64,000 bases of DNA, from the NCBI GenBank assembly GCA_913055905.1, contig CAJXLB010000001.1, positions 310,001 through 374,000 on the forward strand, in the 5' to 3' direction. The notes below the pieces were generated by a model that made no database searches, was not told where the DNA came from, and worked only from the letters and a program-made list of their open reading frames with translations. Shown here piece by piece: positions 44,364-53,401 of the stretch (position 1 is the stretch's first letter; each line of letters starts with the position of its first letter). A program made the position numbers and the translations under genes. The DNA is from an uncultured Winogradskyella sp. (GTDB lineage Bacteria > Bacteroidota > Bacteroidia > Flavobacteriales > Flavobacteriaceae).

Positions 44364-45505
44364 TAAAAAGGGCCTGTCATAACTTGGCCATGCGTTTGTT
44401 TTATGATTTTTGGCATCAAAAAGGGCAATCGTCTTAGAATTAATAGCAATATGGGCGCTAACCATTCCTGCCTAAATAGATAGGCAATGGCATGGCCAAC
44501 CTTTAGGCGCCATCTAAAATTGTTTTGCCAGGTTTTATTATACAAATGTTCAAGTTTTTTTCTATCAGCAATTTTACCGTTAAGATAATCAATAATAAGG
44601 TGTGACGCCAATTGGGCGCTTCTTATGGCCATACCCATTCCATTTCCGCATAGAGGATGAATCATTCCAGCACTATCGCCACACATTAACATATGTCCTT
44701 CTACAGGTTGCTTGGTTTCAAACGAAATTTGACTAATGGTTAGAGGCTTGTCAAATTCTAACCTTGTTTTTTTAAAAATTTCATTTAAGGCCTTATTCTC
44801 ATATAGCACTTTTTCTTGAAAGGTACTAATGTCCTTATGCTTTTTAAATGACTTGTAATTAGTTATATAACATAGGTTTATGTGGTTATTTTCAACCTTG
44901 GAAACGCCACAATAACCACCTTTGAAATTGTGAAGTGCAACCTTATCGTCAGAAAAATCACCAGACACGTGAACCTTAACTCCAAGGTATGGTGCCCTAT
45001 TTTTAATGAACTTTCTCTCTAAAGTGACATCCAAATTAGACCGTTTACCATAAGCGCCAATGACTGTTTTAGATTTGAAAACATTTCCTGTTTTCGTTGT
45101 CACTTTAAATACGTCTGGTTGTTTTAAAAATTCAATATTGGATACCACAGTGTGCAAAATTTCTACGCCATTATGTGTTGCCAACTTTGCAAGTTGATGG
45201 TCCATTTTAAATCGGCTCATCCCAAATCCGCCTAATGGTAACTTAGCTGAAATCCTTTTGTTATTTTGGGTGGTTAACTCAAATTTATCAATAGTTTTTG
45301 CGCCAAACTCAAAAGGATCAAAACCCAACCATTTTAAGTATGGCAAGACCTCATTTGATACATATTCTCCACAAACCTTATGCCTTGGATATTCGTTTTT
45401 TTCTATAAGCAACACCTTAAAATCGAACTTTGCCAAATGAATAGCACTGCAAAGACCTGCTAAACCTCCTCCAATAATTATAATGTCATAATCTATTTTT
45501 TTCAT
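44363..45505 (-). CDS. FAD-dependent oxidoreductase (geranylgeranyl-reductase-like) of the PKS operon
   Basis: This 380-residue flavoprotein starts with the dinucleotide motif IIIIGGGLAGLCSA (about residues 8-21). MCGDSAGMIHPLCGNGMGMA follows, the second FAD motif of the aromatic hydroxylase/geranylgeranyl-reductase group. The helical C-terminal tail may sit on the membrane. It probably hydroxylates the aromatic ring or reduces a double bond in the product. A comparable trio (type III PKS, methyltransferase, flavoprotein hydroxylase) makes alkylquinones in Streptomyces griseus (srs genes). It overlaps yceI by 4 bp (ATGA). Confidence 0.88.
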   Translation of the reverse strand: MKKIDYDIIIIGGGLAGLCSAIHLAKFDFKVLLIEKNEYPRHKVCGEYVSNEVLPYLKWLGFDPFEFGAKTIDKFELTTQNNKRISAKLPLGGFGMSRFKMDHQLAKLATHNGVEILHTVVSNIEFLKQPDVFKVTTKTGNVFKSKTVIGAYGKRSNLDVTLERKFIKNRAPYLGVKVHVSGDFSDDKVALHNFKGGYCGVSKVENNHINLCYITNYKSFKKHKDISTFQEKVLYENKALNEIFKKTRLEFDKPLTISQISFETKQPVEGHMLMCGDSAGMIHPLCGNGMGMAIRSAQLASHLIIDYLNGKIADRKKLEHLYNKTWQNNFRWRLKVGHAIAYLFRQEWLAPILLLILRRLPFLMPKIIKQTHGQVMTGPF

Positions 45506-46020
45506 TCTATTGGCTCGAAGTGTATCACTTTTATTTTAACTGTTTTGCCCATAACAAAACTGCTGCCGCCAATATCAAACTTCTTTCTATTTATTTCAAA
45601 ACTGGATTCAACCCTAAATGTATTGTTGAGGATTTCAACTTTAATTGGCAAACTAATTTCCTTACTGATGTCCTTTATGGTTAAAATTGCTGAAACCTGA
45701 TAATCACTTGGGCCTTTTTTAGCGATTGCGTTGCTTTTCAAACTTATTTTAGGGTGGCTTTTTACATCAAAATAATCGTCTTCAAGCAAATGTTTGTCTC
45801 TACTTTCTATACCTGTTTCGATTGAAGAAACGTATATTTCTCCCGCAACGGAAGTAAGATTAGCTGAAGTGTCGAAGTCTGTTCTGATTTGAAATTTGTT
45901 GAAATGACCGTCTACATTAATCCCTAAGTTCTTTATAACGAATTCTATGCTTGAATCTTTCTGGGCAAAGCCGAAAACTGTCCAGAAAAGAGCACAGGAA
46001 GTAAAGATTACTCTTAACAT
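45502..46020 (-). CDS. YceI-family periplasmic lipid-binding-like protein
   Basis: This 172-residue protein has a Sec signal (about residues 1-19, ending GFAQ) and a YceI beta-barrel domain: SIEFVIKNLGINVDGHFNKF, VSSIETGIESRDKHL and FDVKSHPKISLKS are family motifs. YceI proteins bind isoprenoid or other long lipid chains. As the first gene of the PKS operon it may carry the exported lipid through the periplasm. It overlaps the FAD gene by 4 bp. A 63-bp gap with no terminator separates it from the upstream GreA-like gene. Confidence 0.85.
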   Translation of the reverse strand: MLRVIFTSCALFWTVFGFAQKDSSIEFVIKNLGINVDGHFNKFQIRTDFDTSANLTSVAGEIYVSSIETGIESRDKHLLEDDYFDVKSHPKISLKSNAIAKKGPSDYQVSAILTIKDISKEISLPIKVEILNNTFRVESSFEINRKKFDIGGSSFVMGKTVKIKVIHFEPIE

Positions 46021-46083
46021 AGCACTTTTTTAAATAGTGAAGTTACGTTACAAACGAAAGAACCTAAAGAAAAAGAGTGTTTT

Positions 46084-46545
46084 TTACAGAATTTTTAAGA
46101 TGGTGATTTTTTGAGACCTAAACGTCACACAATCTTCTTGTTCCCTAGACATAAAGTGCTTAGCAATAGGAGCGTTTGAGGAAACCGCATAAAAATCAGT
46201 TCCTCTACTGCTTATTTGTCCGCAACTTACAGCAATGAAATAATTAAATTGAGTCGTAAATACCACACTCCCCAAACCGACTTTTACATGTTGGTCTAAA
46301 GGATTTATACGCTCTAATACTTTTAGATCTTGTTCTAATTCGGCCAATTGATAGCCTAATTTTTCACGTTCTAAATGTATCATGGCCCTGCCTGTTTCGT
46401 GTTTATCACCTGCTGAGCTTTTTGTTTCAGTACCCAAGGATTCTTGTAAGTCTGATATTTTGTTGTTAAGGCGCTCTAATCTTACTTGAAGCAATTCATG
46501 GCACTGCTTAAAAAGGTCTTTCTTTATTTTGAAATCTTCAGACAT
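46084..46545 (-). CDS. GreA/GreB C-terminal-like domain protein
   Basis: This 153-residue protein has an N-terminal helical hairpin (about residues 8-75) with KSSAGDKHETGRAMIHLE and a beta-rich C-terminal part (about 85-153) with VGLGSVVFTT and ISSNAPIAKH-like strands. The pattern resembles Gre-factor relatives common in Flavobacteriia that are often labelled wrongly as ketoacyl synthases. It may bind RNA polymerase. Its start shares one base with the stop of the upstream DAO gene (TAATG), so the two are coupled. Confidence 0.72.
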   Translation of the reverse strand: MSEDFKIKKDLFKQCHELLQVRLERLNNKISDLQESLGTETKSSAGDKHETGRAMIHLEREKLGYQLAELEQDLKVLERINPLDQHVKVGLGSVVFTTQFNYFIAVSCGQISSRGTDFYAVSSNAPIAKHFMSREQEDCVTFRSQKITILKIL

Positions 46546-47657
46546 TATAATAACTCCGCTAATTTCTTACCTACTAAACTTCCTATGGCAACACCCATAC
46601 CACCCAAGCGAACACCGCAATGAACACGATTGCTTATAGATTTTACTATAGGGCGTTTTTGTTGGCCAACACCCATTATCCCAGACCAACGCAACTCCAC
46701 CTCAACATTTGTGTTGGGCAAAATTATGGTCTTTAATATCTGGTCTAATTCATTCTGAATTTTATTTGTTACTCCAAAAGATGTGGTTTCTTCGGTTTTA
46801 AAGTCTAAGTTTCTGCCGCCACCGAACAATATCCTATTATCGATGTTCCTGAAGTAATAGTAGCCTTGGTCTAAATGAAAAGTGCCCTTTATTTTCAAGT
46901 TATTTATAGGTTTGGTAATGAGTACTTGTGCTCTAGCAGGTTTAACAGGTTGCGGCAAAAGATGCGTTGTAAATCCATTTGTTGCGATTAAAAGATGCCC
47001 TGTAATTAAGTTGAAGGCATCGGTTTTGACCTCTACTCCATTGCCGGTTTCGCTAAAGGCCTCTACACAACAATGGTTAATGATTTTTATCCCTGCTTTG
47101 TAAACCTCATGAAGAAGAGCTTCCATCATTTTACCAGTGTCTATCTGACCTTCGTATTTATTAAAAGACAGTCTTGGCTCTATTTTATTAAAATTATAAG
47201 GGTTTTCTTCCCAACTAAAAATGTTGTCCTTAAAAATTGAGTGCAACAGAGTATTAATCTCTGGACTTTGCTCTATACTGGTTTGAAATAAATGGGCGTC
47301 CTTTTTCAGAAATAATTCATATCCACCGAAATTCTGGTAGCCAATTTTTTTATCGCCAAGTGTTTTTCTGAGCAGTTGAAGCCCATCAACCCTGTCTTTT
47401 ACTAGGTTAAAAACCTGTTCTTCAGAATGTGATTTTAAATCTGAGATGATTTCGCTTAAACTACCAAAACACGCAAAACCGGCATTTTTGGTACTAGCGC
47501 CTTGTGGTAGCCTACCCTTTTCTAAAATTAATATTTTTGACTTGGGAAACCTCTTTTTAAGGTTAAGGGCACAGTTGAGACCAACAATACCACTTCCGAT
47601 AATGGTAAAATCTACATCGGCTAACCACGACTTGTATTCCCAATAGGATAGGTTCAT
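46545..47657 (-). CDS. FAD-dependent oxidoreductase, DAO/DadA family
   Basis: This 370-residue flavoenzyme has the nucleotide motif IIGSGIVGLNCALNL (about residues 18-32), GASTKNAGFACFGSL, and the C-terminal LGGMGVAIGSLVG, which are DAO-family features. It should oxidise an amino acid or amine; the substrate is unknown. ATG 47657 is only 6 bp after the accC terminator, leaving very little room for a separate promoter. It may belong to the same transcript as the following gene and perhaps the PKS operon. Confidence 0.85.
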   Translation of the reverse strand: MNLSYWEYKSWLADVDFTIIGSGIVGLNCALNLKKRFPKSKILILEKGRLPQGASTKNAGFACFGSLSEIISDLKSHSEEQVFNLVKDRVDGLQLLRKTLGDKKIGYQNFGGYELFLKKDAHLFQTSIEQSPEINTLLHSIFKDNIFSWEENPYNFNKIEPRLSFNKYEGQIDTGKMMEALLHEVYKAGIKIINHCCVEAFSETGNGVEVKTDAFNLITGHLLIATNGFTTHLLPQPVKPARAQVLITKPINNLKIKGTFHLDQGYYYFRNIDNRILFGGGRNLDFKTEETTSFGVTNKIQNELDQILKTIILPNTNVEVELRWSGIMGVGQQKRPIVKSISNRVHCGVRLGGMGVAIGSLVGKKLAELL

Positions 47658-47663
47658 AACATA

Positions 47664-47691
47664 AAAAAGCTCCTAAAATTAGGAGCTTTTT
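47664..47691 (-). terminator. Intrinsic terminator after accC
   Basis: AAAAAGCTCCTA (47664-47675) pairs perfectly with TAGGAGCTTTTT (47680-47691) around a 4-nt loop. On the minus strand the T-run is at the left end, where accC transcripts stop, only a few bases before the DAO start. Confidence 0.85.
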
Positions 47692-47726
47692 ATCAATTTA
47701 TTCTCTTTCTGGCTATAATTATATTT

Positions 47727-49073
47727 TTAATCTTCTTCTTTTAATTTGAAATCCTCCATAAACTTGGTGGTATAATTTCCAGCTAGATAATCTGGATGCT
47801 CCATAAGTTGCCTATGAAATGGAATGGTCGTTTTTATACCCTCAATAACAAATTCATCTAAAGCGCGCTTCATTTTATTAATGGCCTCTTCCCTTGTTTG
47901 AGCCGTGGTTATCAATTTTGCGATCATAGAATCATAATTAGGAGGAATGCTATACCCAGCATATACATGGGTATCTAATCGAACGCCATGACCTCCTGGA
48001 GCATGTAAAGTGGTTATTTTACCTGGAGATGGTCTAAAGTCGTTATAAGGGTCTTCAGCGTTTATCCTGCACTCTATGGAGTGTAAATTAGGAGTATAAT
48101 TTTTACCAGAGATTGGAACACCTGCCGCTACAAGTATTTGTTCCCTTATTAGGTCAAAATCAATGACTTGTTCTGTTATTGGATGTTCTACTTGAATTCT
48201 GGTATTCATTTCCATAAAGTAGAAATTTCTATGTTTGTCTACCAAGAACTCAACGGTACCTGCCCCTTCATAGCCAATATATTCAGCAGCCTTCACTGCT
48301 GCCTTACCCATTTTATCCCTTAATTTATCGGTCATAAATGGTGATGGCACCTCTTCCGTTAACTTTTGATGACGGCGTTGAATTGAGCAGTCTCTTTCAG
48401 AAAGGTGGCAGGCCTTACCACGAGAGTCACCAACAATTTGAATTTCGATATGTCTTGGTTCTTCGATGAGTTTTTCCATATACATATCATCATTGCCAAA
48501 GGCTGCCTTTGACTCTTGGCGGGCAGAATCCCATGCCGCCTTTAAATCTTCAGGTTTCCAAACGGCTCTCATCCCTTTTCCACCGCCTCCAGCAGTAGCT
48601 TTTAACATAACAGGGTAACCTACCTTTTTAGCAATCTTTTCACACGCCTCAAAATCTTCTATAATTCCATCACTGCCCGGGACACAAGGAACACCAGCCG
48701 CTTTCATTGTAGCTTTTGCTGTAGCCTTGTCTCCCATTTTAGAAATCATCTCTTCGGAAGCTCCTATAAACTTAATGCCGTGCTCCTCACATATTTTGGA
48801 AAACTTGGCGTTTTCAGAGAGAAATCCATAACCTGGGTGGATTGCATCGGCATTTGTAATCTCTGCCGCAGCAATAATGTTGGAAATCTTTAGATAGGAT
48901 TCTGAACTAGGAGCTGGACCAATACATACGGCTTCATCCGCAAACTTTACATGAAGACTGTCTGCATCAGCTGTAGAATAAACAGCAACCGTTTTAACGC
49001 CCATTTCCTTACAGGTTCTAATAACACGTAATGCTATCTCACCTCTATTGGCTATCAATATTTTTTTGAACAT
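47727..49073 (-). CDS. accC: Acetyl-CoA carboxylase, biotin carboxylase subunit
   Basis: AccC carboxylates biotin on AccB with ATP and bicarbonate, starting fatty-acid synthesis. The 448-residue protein has the N-terminal [18 protein letters not shown], the ATP-grasp glycine loop [12 protein letters not shown], and [16 protein letters not shown]. The [14 protein letters not shown] site is normal. It forms an operon with accB (81 bp upstream) and fabH and ends in a strong terminator. It may feed malonyl-CoA to the neighbouring PKS pathway as well. Confidence 0.97.
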   Translation of the reverse strand: MFKKILIANRGEIALRVIRTCKEMGVKTVAVYSTADADSLHVKFADEAVCIGPAPSSESYLKISNIIAAAEITNADAIHPGYGFLSENAKFSKICEEHGIKFIGASEEMISKMGDKATAKATMKAAGVPCVPGSDGIIEDFEACEKIAKKVGYPVMLKATAGGGGKGMRAVWKPEDLKAAWDSARQESKAAFGNDDMYMEKLIEEPRHIEIQIVGDSRGKACHLSERDCSIQRRHQKLTEEVPSPFMTDKLRDKMGKAAVKAAEYIGYEGAGTVEFLVDKHRNFYFMEMNTRIQVEHPITEQVIDFDLIREQILVAAGVPISGKNYTPNLHSIECRINAEDPYNDFRPSPGKITTLHAPGGHGVRLDTHVYAGYSIPPNYDSMIAKLITTAQTREEAINKMKRALDEFVIEGIKTTIPFHRQLMEHPDYLAGNYTTKFMEDFKLKEED

Positions 49074-49154
49074 AACCTTTAGTTTAATGATGAAGATTCA
49101 AAACCTGAAATCCATAAACTCGATGAGATGATCTCAGTTTGAACTTTTCAATTG

Positions 49155-49646
49155 TTAAGATGGGTCAACCAAAAACAGAGGTTGGTCAAATTCTACAGGA
49201 GAAGCGTCGTCTACAAGCACCTTCACTATTTTTCCAGTAACTTCAGATTCTATTTCATTAAATAGCTTCATGGCCTCGATAACACAAAGTACATCACCTT
49301 CCTTTATCTGTGTTCCTACTTCTACAAAAACAGGTTTGTCAGGAGCTGGCTTACGATAAAATGTTCCTATAATTGGTGACTTTATAGTGATATATTTTGA
49401 GTCATCCGCTGCTGAGGCTGGCGCAGCAGATTCTTCTGCTGGTGCCGCTGGCTGTGGTGCAGCAGCAGGGGCTTGCTGAGGTACAACAGGTGCTGCTTGT
49501 TGCATAGGTACCTGTTGAACGATTGTAGTTTCAGGCTCGGAGGCCGTCTTAATGGTAATCTTAACGTCATCCATTTCCAATTTAACCTCACTTGCGCCAG
49601 ATTTAGCTACAAACTTGATTAAATTCTGAATTTCCTTTAATTCCAT
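49155..49646 (-). CDS. accB: Biotin carboxyl carrier protein of acetyl-CoA carboxylase
   Basis: This 163-residue protein has an N-terminal region, a long Ala/Pro-rich flexible linker (about residues 45-82) and a biotinyl domain whose acceptor lysine is K127 in CVIEAMKLFNEIE. It carries CO2 between AccC and the carboxyltransferase. It lies 28 bp downstream of fabH and 81 bp upstream of accC on the same strand. Confidence 0.97.
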   Translation of the reverse strand: MELKEIQNLIKFVAKSGASEVKLEMDDVKITIKTASEPETTIVQQVPMQQAAPVVPQQAPAAAPQPAAPAEESAAPASAADDSKYITIKSPIIGTFYRKPAPDKPVFVEVGTQIKEGDVLCVIEAMKLFNEIESEVTGKIVKVLVDDASPVEFDQPLFLVDPS

Positions 49647-49674
49647 AATGTTGTATTTGTTAGTTAGTGTTGTG

Positions 49675-50670
49675 TTATGAATTATAGGCCCATTTTAAAT
49701 AAATAGAGCCCCAGGTAAACCCACCTCCAAAAGCCGCAAAAATTAAGTTATCGCCTTTTTTGAGTTGAGATTCGTAGTCGTGCAAAAGCAATGGAAGTGT
49801 AGCAGACGTCGTGTTTCCATATTTCTGAATATTCATCATTACTTTTGAGTCGTCTAATTTTATTCGGTGTGCTGTAGCATCGATAATTCTCTTGTTAGCC
49901 TGATGTGCTACCAGCCAAGATATATCATTATTGCTTAAATTATTGCGCTTTAATATTTTTTCGGCTACATCCGCCATATTGAACACAGCATTTTTAAAGA
50001 CCGTTTTACCATCTTGAAACACATAATGTTTCCCTTCGTGAAACGTGTCTGCTGTTATAGGATACGAAGACCCTCCATAAGTAGCTTGTAAAAATTCCCT
50101 TCCTTCACCATTACTGCGCAAATACTCATCCTGTACTCCAAAACCTTCTTCATTAGGCTCAAAAAGTACAGCTCCTCCTCCATCGCCAAAAATGATACAG
50201 GTAGCTCTATCTTTATAGTTTATAAAGGATGAATTTTTATCGGCGCCAATTAAGAGAATCTTTTTGTATCTGCCCGATTCAATATAGGCAGAAGCCACGG
50301 ACATACCAAAAAGAAAACTCGAACAGGCCGCTTCTAAATCAAACGAAAAGGCATTAACGGCTCCTATTTGCGTTGCGGTGTATGCCGCTGTTGATGCCGC
50401 CTTCATGTCTGGCGTAGCAGTTGCAACTATTACGAGGTCTATCTCCTTTGGGTCTAGATTTGATTTTTGAATTAACTCTTCAGCCGCTTTTATGGCTAAA
50501 AAAGAAGTTCCTTTTCCTTCTTCCTTTAAAATCCGTCTTTCTTTAATTCCGGTTCTTGTGGTAATCCACTCGTCGTTGGTGTCTACCATGGTTTCCAGAA
50601 TCTGATTGGTAAGAATGTAGTCCGGAACGTAGCCTCCTACAGCCGTAATCGCCGCCTTAATGTTACTCAT
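49675..50670 (-). CDS. fabH: 3-oxoacyl-ACP synthase III
   Basis: FabH starts fatty-acid chains by joining acyl-CoA and malonyl-ACP. The 331-residue protein shows Cys in LEAACSSFLFGM, His in WLVAHQANKRI and Asn in YGNTTSATLPLLL, all in place, and the GGFTWGSIYLKW C-terminus. It leads the accB-accC cluster. A terminator-like hairpin separates it from rpmF upstream (about 170 bp). Confidence 0.97.
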   Translation of the reverse strand: MSNIKAAITAVGGYVPDYILTNQILETMVDTNDEWITTRTGIKERRILKEEGKGTSFLAIKAAEELIQKSNLDPKEIDLVIVATATPDMKAASTAAYTATQIGAVNAFSFDLEAACSSFLFGMSVASAYIESGRYKKILLIGADKNSSFINYKDRATCIIFGDGGGAVLFEPNEEGFGVQDEYLRSNGEGREFLQATYGGSSYPITADTFHEGKHYVFQDGKTVFKNAVFNMADVAEKILKRNNLSNNDISWLVAHQANKRIIDATAHRIKLDDSKVMMNIQKYGNTTSATLPLLLHDYESQLKKGDNLIFAAFGGGFTWGSIYLKWAYNS

Positions 50671-50796
50671 TATTAGCTTCTAGGTTTATTGCACATTGCA
50701 GAAATTCAGTAAAAAAGACCAAATTTTCTATGAAATATGCCAAATAATGATGCAAATTACATAGATTTTGGCTTATTGAGAAAATTAAAACAAAAA

Positions 50797-50818
50797 AAAC
50801 GCCCTCAATGGAGCGTTT
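50797..50818 (-). terminator. Intrinsic terminator after rpmF
   Basis: On the minus strand AAACGCTCC and GGGCGTTT form a stem around a short loop, followed by a run of T (A-run on plus at 50791-50799). It lies 22 bp beyond the rpmF stop. Confidence 0.75.
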
Positions 50819-50839
50819 AGTTTTGTCCGTGCTTAAGAC

Positions 50840-51043
50840 TTATGCTACGTTTTCTTCTTCTGCCGAGTTATCAATTAAAACTTGTCCTCTGTAATATAAT
50901 TTACCTTCGTGCCAGTGGGCTCTATGGTATAAGTGTGGTTCTCCAGTGGTTGGACATGTTGCAATCTGAGGAACAGAAGCCTTATAGTGGGTTCTCCTTT
51001 TATCTCTTCTTGTTCTTGATATTTTGCGCTTTGGATGTGCCAT
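50840..51043 (-). CDS. rpmF: 50S ribosomal protein L32
   Basis: This 67-residue protein starts [20 protein letters not shown], the diagnostic L32 start. The zinc-finger cysteines are mostly absent: only C30 remains ([13 protein letters not shown]), so it is the zinc-independent (C-) form. Genes yceD (8 bp upstream) and rpmF form the classic pair. Confidence 0.97.
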   Translation of the reverse strand: MAHPKRKISRTRRDKRRTHYKASVPQIATCPTTGEPHLYHRAHWHEGKLYYRGQVLIDNSAEEENVA

Positions 51044-51051
51044 TGTTAATA

Positions 51052-51591
51052 TTATTTATCCGTTAATAATTTCTTTAAATTATCCCATCTTGGGTCGTTG
51101 CCTTTTTGTGCTGTTTCTTCTTTGGCACTTTCAGGACTTAATTCCTTTAATTTTTTGATTATATCCGAATCTAAAGTGCCGTCTTCAACACCTGGGTGAA
51201 GCCTCTTAATAGGTATAGACAACACTATTAATTCATAGATGTACTGCGCTACGTTTATTTGGTGTTCGCCATGAGGGATTATCAGTATCTCTTCGTCTAC
51301 ATCATTATACTCGTCCCCAAACTTTACCACTAACTTAAAACTATCGCTAATAGCCTGGTCGAAAGGTTCGTTAGACAAATCGCAATTAACGTTTACCGTT
51401 CCCGAGGCTTCAAAAAGCAACTCCAGCAATGTTGTCTTTTTCTCCAAATTAAGAGAAACCGTAACATCTACAGCATTAAAATCTTCATAATCAAAATTCT
51501 GAAAGAACGTATCATCTATGTGATATTCAAAATGATGCTTTCCAACTTTCAATCCCGAAAAAGAGATTGTATATTCTTTTAATTCCTTCAT
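51052..51591 (-). CDS. yceD: DUF177 protein (YceD-like)
   Basis: This 179-residue protein belongs to the DUF177/YceD family, whose members are tied to 23S rRNA or ribosome assembly and usually lie before rpm[21 protein letters not shown] contains the typical cysteine region, and the acidic stretch [21 protein letters not shown] follows. ATG 51591 gives [15 protein letters not shown]. It is followed by rpmF after 8 bp. The upstream pdxA gene is 79 bp away. Confidence 0.92.
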   Translation of the reverse strand: MKELKEYTISFSGLKVGKHHFEYHIDDTFFQNFDYEDFNAVDVTVSLNLEKKTTLLELLFEASGTVNVNCDLSNEPFDQAISDSFKLVVKFGDEYNDVDEEILIIPHGEHQINVAQYIYELIVLSIPIKRLHPGVEDGTLDSDIIKKLKELSPESAKEETAQKGNDPRWDNLKKLLTDK

Positions 51592-51670
51592 TACCACACA
51601 CATTTTGAGCGTGCAAATATATAAAATTTTGCTTATTTAAAGACTAGATATGAACAAAAAATGTTAATAT

Positions 51671-52711
51671 CTATTTTGAGGCTTTTTTCAATGGATTCTT
51701 GCTGTACTCTTCAAACTGCTTTCTGTTTTTAAAAATAGATACCGCAGTGAATATAGCTTGCTTAAAAGAACTCTCATCAGCCCTACCTTTCCCTGCTATT
51801 TCGTAGGCTGTGCCATGGTCTGGAGATGTTCTTACCTTGCTCAAGCCAGCGGTGTAGTTTACACCATGACCAAACGACAGTGTTTTAAAAGGAATTAGGC
51901 CCTGGTCATGATAAGAAGCGACAATAGCATCGAAACTTTTATAGGCATTAGACCCGAAAAAGCTATCGGCCGAATACGGTCCGAACACCAAATGACCTTT
52001 GTCCCTGAGTTTTTGAATCGTGGGTTTTAAAACCGTATCGTCTTCTTCCCCAATGACACCACTATCTCCTGCGTGAGGATTTATTGCAAGCACAGCCACT
52101 TTGGGTTTAGGGATTGCGAAATCCCGTTTTAACGAATTCAAAATAATGTCAATTTTTTCATTGATAAGTCCCTCGTCTATGCGCTGGGAGGCTTCTCGTA
52201 AAGGTACGTGATCAGTTAGTAATCCCACCCTGAGTTCTCCTGCAACCATGAACATAAGGCTCTTACCACCTAGGGATTTCGCTAAATAATCTGTGTGGCC
52301 TGGAAATTTAAACGTATCGGATTGAATATTATGCTTGTTAATTGGTGCAGTAACCAAAACATCTATCTCTTGATTCTTTAAGGCATTGGTCGCCGCTTCA
52401 AGTGATTTTATGGCATAAGCGCCGATATTTGTGTCTTCCTTGCCAAATTCTATTTTAACAGGTTCTTTCCACACATTAACAACGTTGACTTTACCGTGGA
52501 CTACATCTTTTTGACTATCTATACTGAAAAAATTAATGGCACTCTTAAAATGCTTTTTGTAAAAATGCATAACCTTAGAAGAGGCAAAAATAACAGGTGT
52601 ATGAAGCTCAAGCATCCTGGCATCTTCATATGTCTTCATAATTATTTCTGGGCCAATACCGTTAAGATCTCCTATGGAAATGCCGATAATTGTCTTTTCT
52701 TTCTTCTTCAT
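51671..52711 (-). CDS. pdxA: 4-hydroxythreonine-4-phosphate dehydrogenase
   Basis: PdxA oxidises 4-phosphohydroxy-threonine in pyridoxal phosphate synthesis. The 346-residue protein has IGISIGDLNGIGPEIIMKT near the start, APINKHNI, FPGHTDYLAK and SYHDQGLIPFKTLSFGHGVNYT (metal- and substrate-binding). ATG 52711 (MKKKEKTIIGISIG) is preferred over 52783, which would overlap the control region. It is divergent from ribE across 98 bp. Confidence 0.95.
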   Translation of the reverse strand: MKKKEKTIIGISIGDLNGIGPEIIMKTYEDARMLELHTPVIFASSKVMHFYKKHFKSAINFFSIDSQKDVVHGKVNVVNVWKEPVKIEFGKEDTNIGAYAIKSLEAATNALKNQEIDVLVTAPINKHNIQSDTFKFPGHTDYLAKSLGGKSLMFMVAGELRVGLLTDHVPLREASQRIDEGLINEKIDIILNSLKRDFAIPKPKVAVLAINPHAGDSGVIGEEDDTVLKPTIQKLRDKGHLVFGPYSADSFFGSNAYKSFDAIVASYHDQGLIPFKTLSFGHGVNYTAGLSKVRTSPDHGTAYEIAGKGRADESSFKQAIFTAVSIFKNRKQFEEYSKNPLKKASK

Positions 52712-52750
52712 ATAATTCTTATATGCTATTTTTTTGCTAAAATCAAAAAA

Positions 52751-52764
52751 TTGGGTCCACCCAA
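52751..52764. promoter_or_regulatory. Palindrome in the pdxA-ribE divergent spacer
   Basis: TTGGGT-CC-ACCCAA is a perfect 6-bp inverted repeat between the two start codons. It ends 4 bp before the ribE -7-like element at 52769-52776, a typical operator position. No regulator is known to me. Confidence 0.4.
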
Positions 52765-52768
52765 TACG

Positions 52769-52776
52769 TACCTTTG
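52769..52776 (+). promoter_or_regulatory. -7 element of ribE
   Basis: TACCTTTG matches TAnnTTTG; the ribE ATG is at 52810, 33 bp further on. A TTG at 52751-52753 is only 15 bp upstream, so the -33 is uncertain. Confidence 0.5.
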
Positions 52777-52809
52777 CAAGCACAAATTTAATTAATTAAA
52801 AATCAACTT

Positions 52810-53400
52810 ATGTTTACCGGAATTATAGAAACCCTAGGTTATGTTGAAAATTTGAAAAGAGCTGGTGGTAATCTAGATATTATCGTAAGGACTCCCTTGG
52901 CTAAGGAGCTAAAGATAGACCAAAGCGTTGCCCATAATGGTGTCTGTTTAACGGTAGTAAACATTAAGGACGATGTTTACACGGTTACGGCAATAGAAGA
53001 AACCCTATCAAAAACAAATCTCGGCAATCTTAAAATCGGTGATTACATAAACATTGAACGTGCTATGAAGCTTGGTGCAAGACTCGATGGGCACATTGTT
53101 CAAGGTCATGTGGACCAAACTGCCATATGCACAGAAGCCGAAGAAAAAGACGGCAGTTGGATTTATAGCTTTACTTATGATAATTCATTTAGCAACGTTA
53201 CCATTGAGAAGGGATCTATTACCGTTAATGGCGTGAGTTTAACTGTTGTGAATTCAAAAGACAATTCCTTTTCGGTGGCTATTATTCCCTATACCTACAA
53301 TAACACAAATTTCAAAAATTTATCCGTTGGAGACACTGTTAACCTGGAGTTTGATGTCATTGGTAAATACGTGAAGCGTTTAAACGAGCTGAGGCAATAG
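52810..53400 (+). CDS. ribE: Riboflavin synthase alpha subunit
   Basis: This enzyme forms riboflavin from two lumazines. The 196-residue protein has two similar beta-barrel halves, each starting with the FTGI or DGHIVQGHVDQ-type motif: MFTGIIETLGYV, HNGVCLTVV and then VNGVSLTVV repeats. It stands alone, divergent from pdxA, with a possible operator between. Its end nearly touches the small gene at 53402. Confidence 0.96.
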   Translation: MFTGIIETLGYVENLKRAGGNLDIIVRTPLAKELKIDQSVAHNGVCLTVVNIKDDVYTVTAIEETLSKTNLGNLKIGDYINIERAMKLGARLDGHIVQGHVDQTAICTEAEEKDGSWIYSFTYDNSFSNVTIEKGSITVNGVSLTVVNSKDNSFSVAIIPYTYNNTNFKNLSVGDTVNLEFDVIGKYVKRLNELRQ

Positions 53401-53401
53401 G

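Noticed and set aside
37008..46020. Reading the cluster as flexirubin/aryl polyene biosynthesis
   Set aside because: KS, ACP and dehydratase alone could suggest it, but there is no ammonia-lyase, second KS/CLF pair or acyltransferase set, and a type III PKS is central.
46084..46545. Label as 3-oxoacyl-ACP synthase
   Set aside because: This name is sometimes attached to such proteins, but no thiolase motif is present and the pattern is Gre-like.
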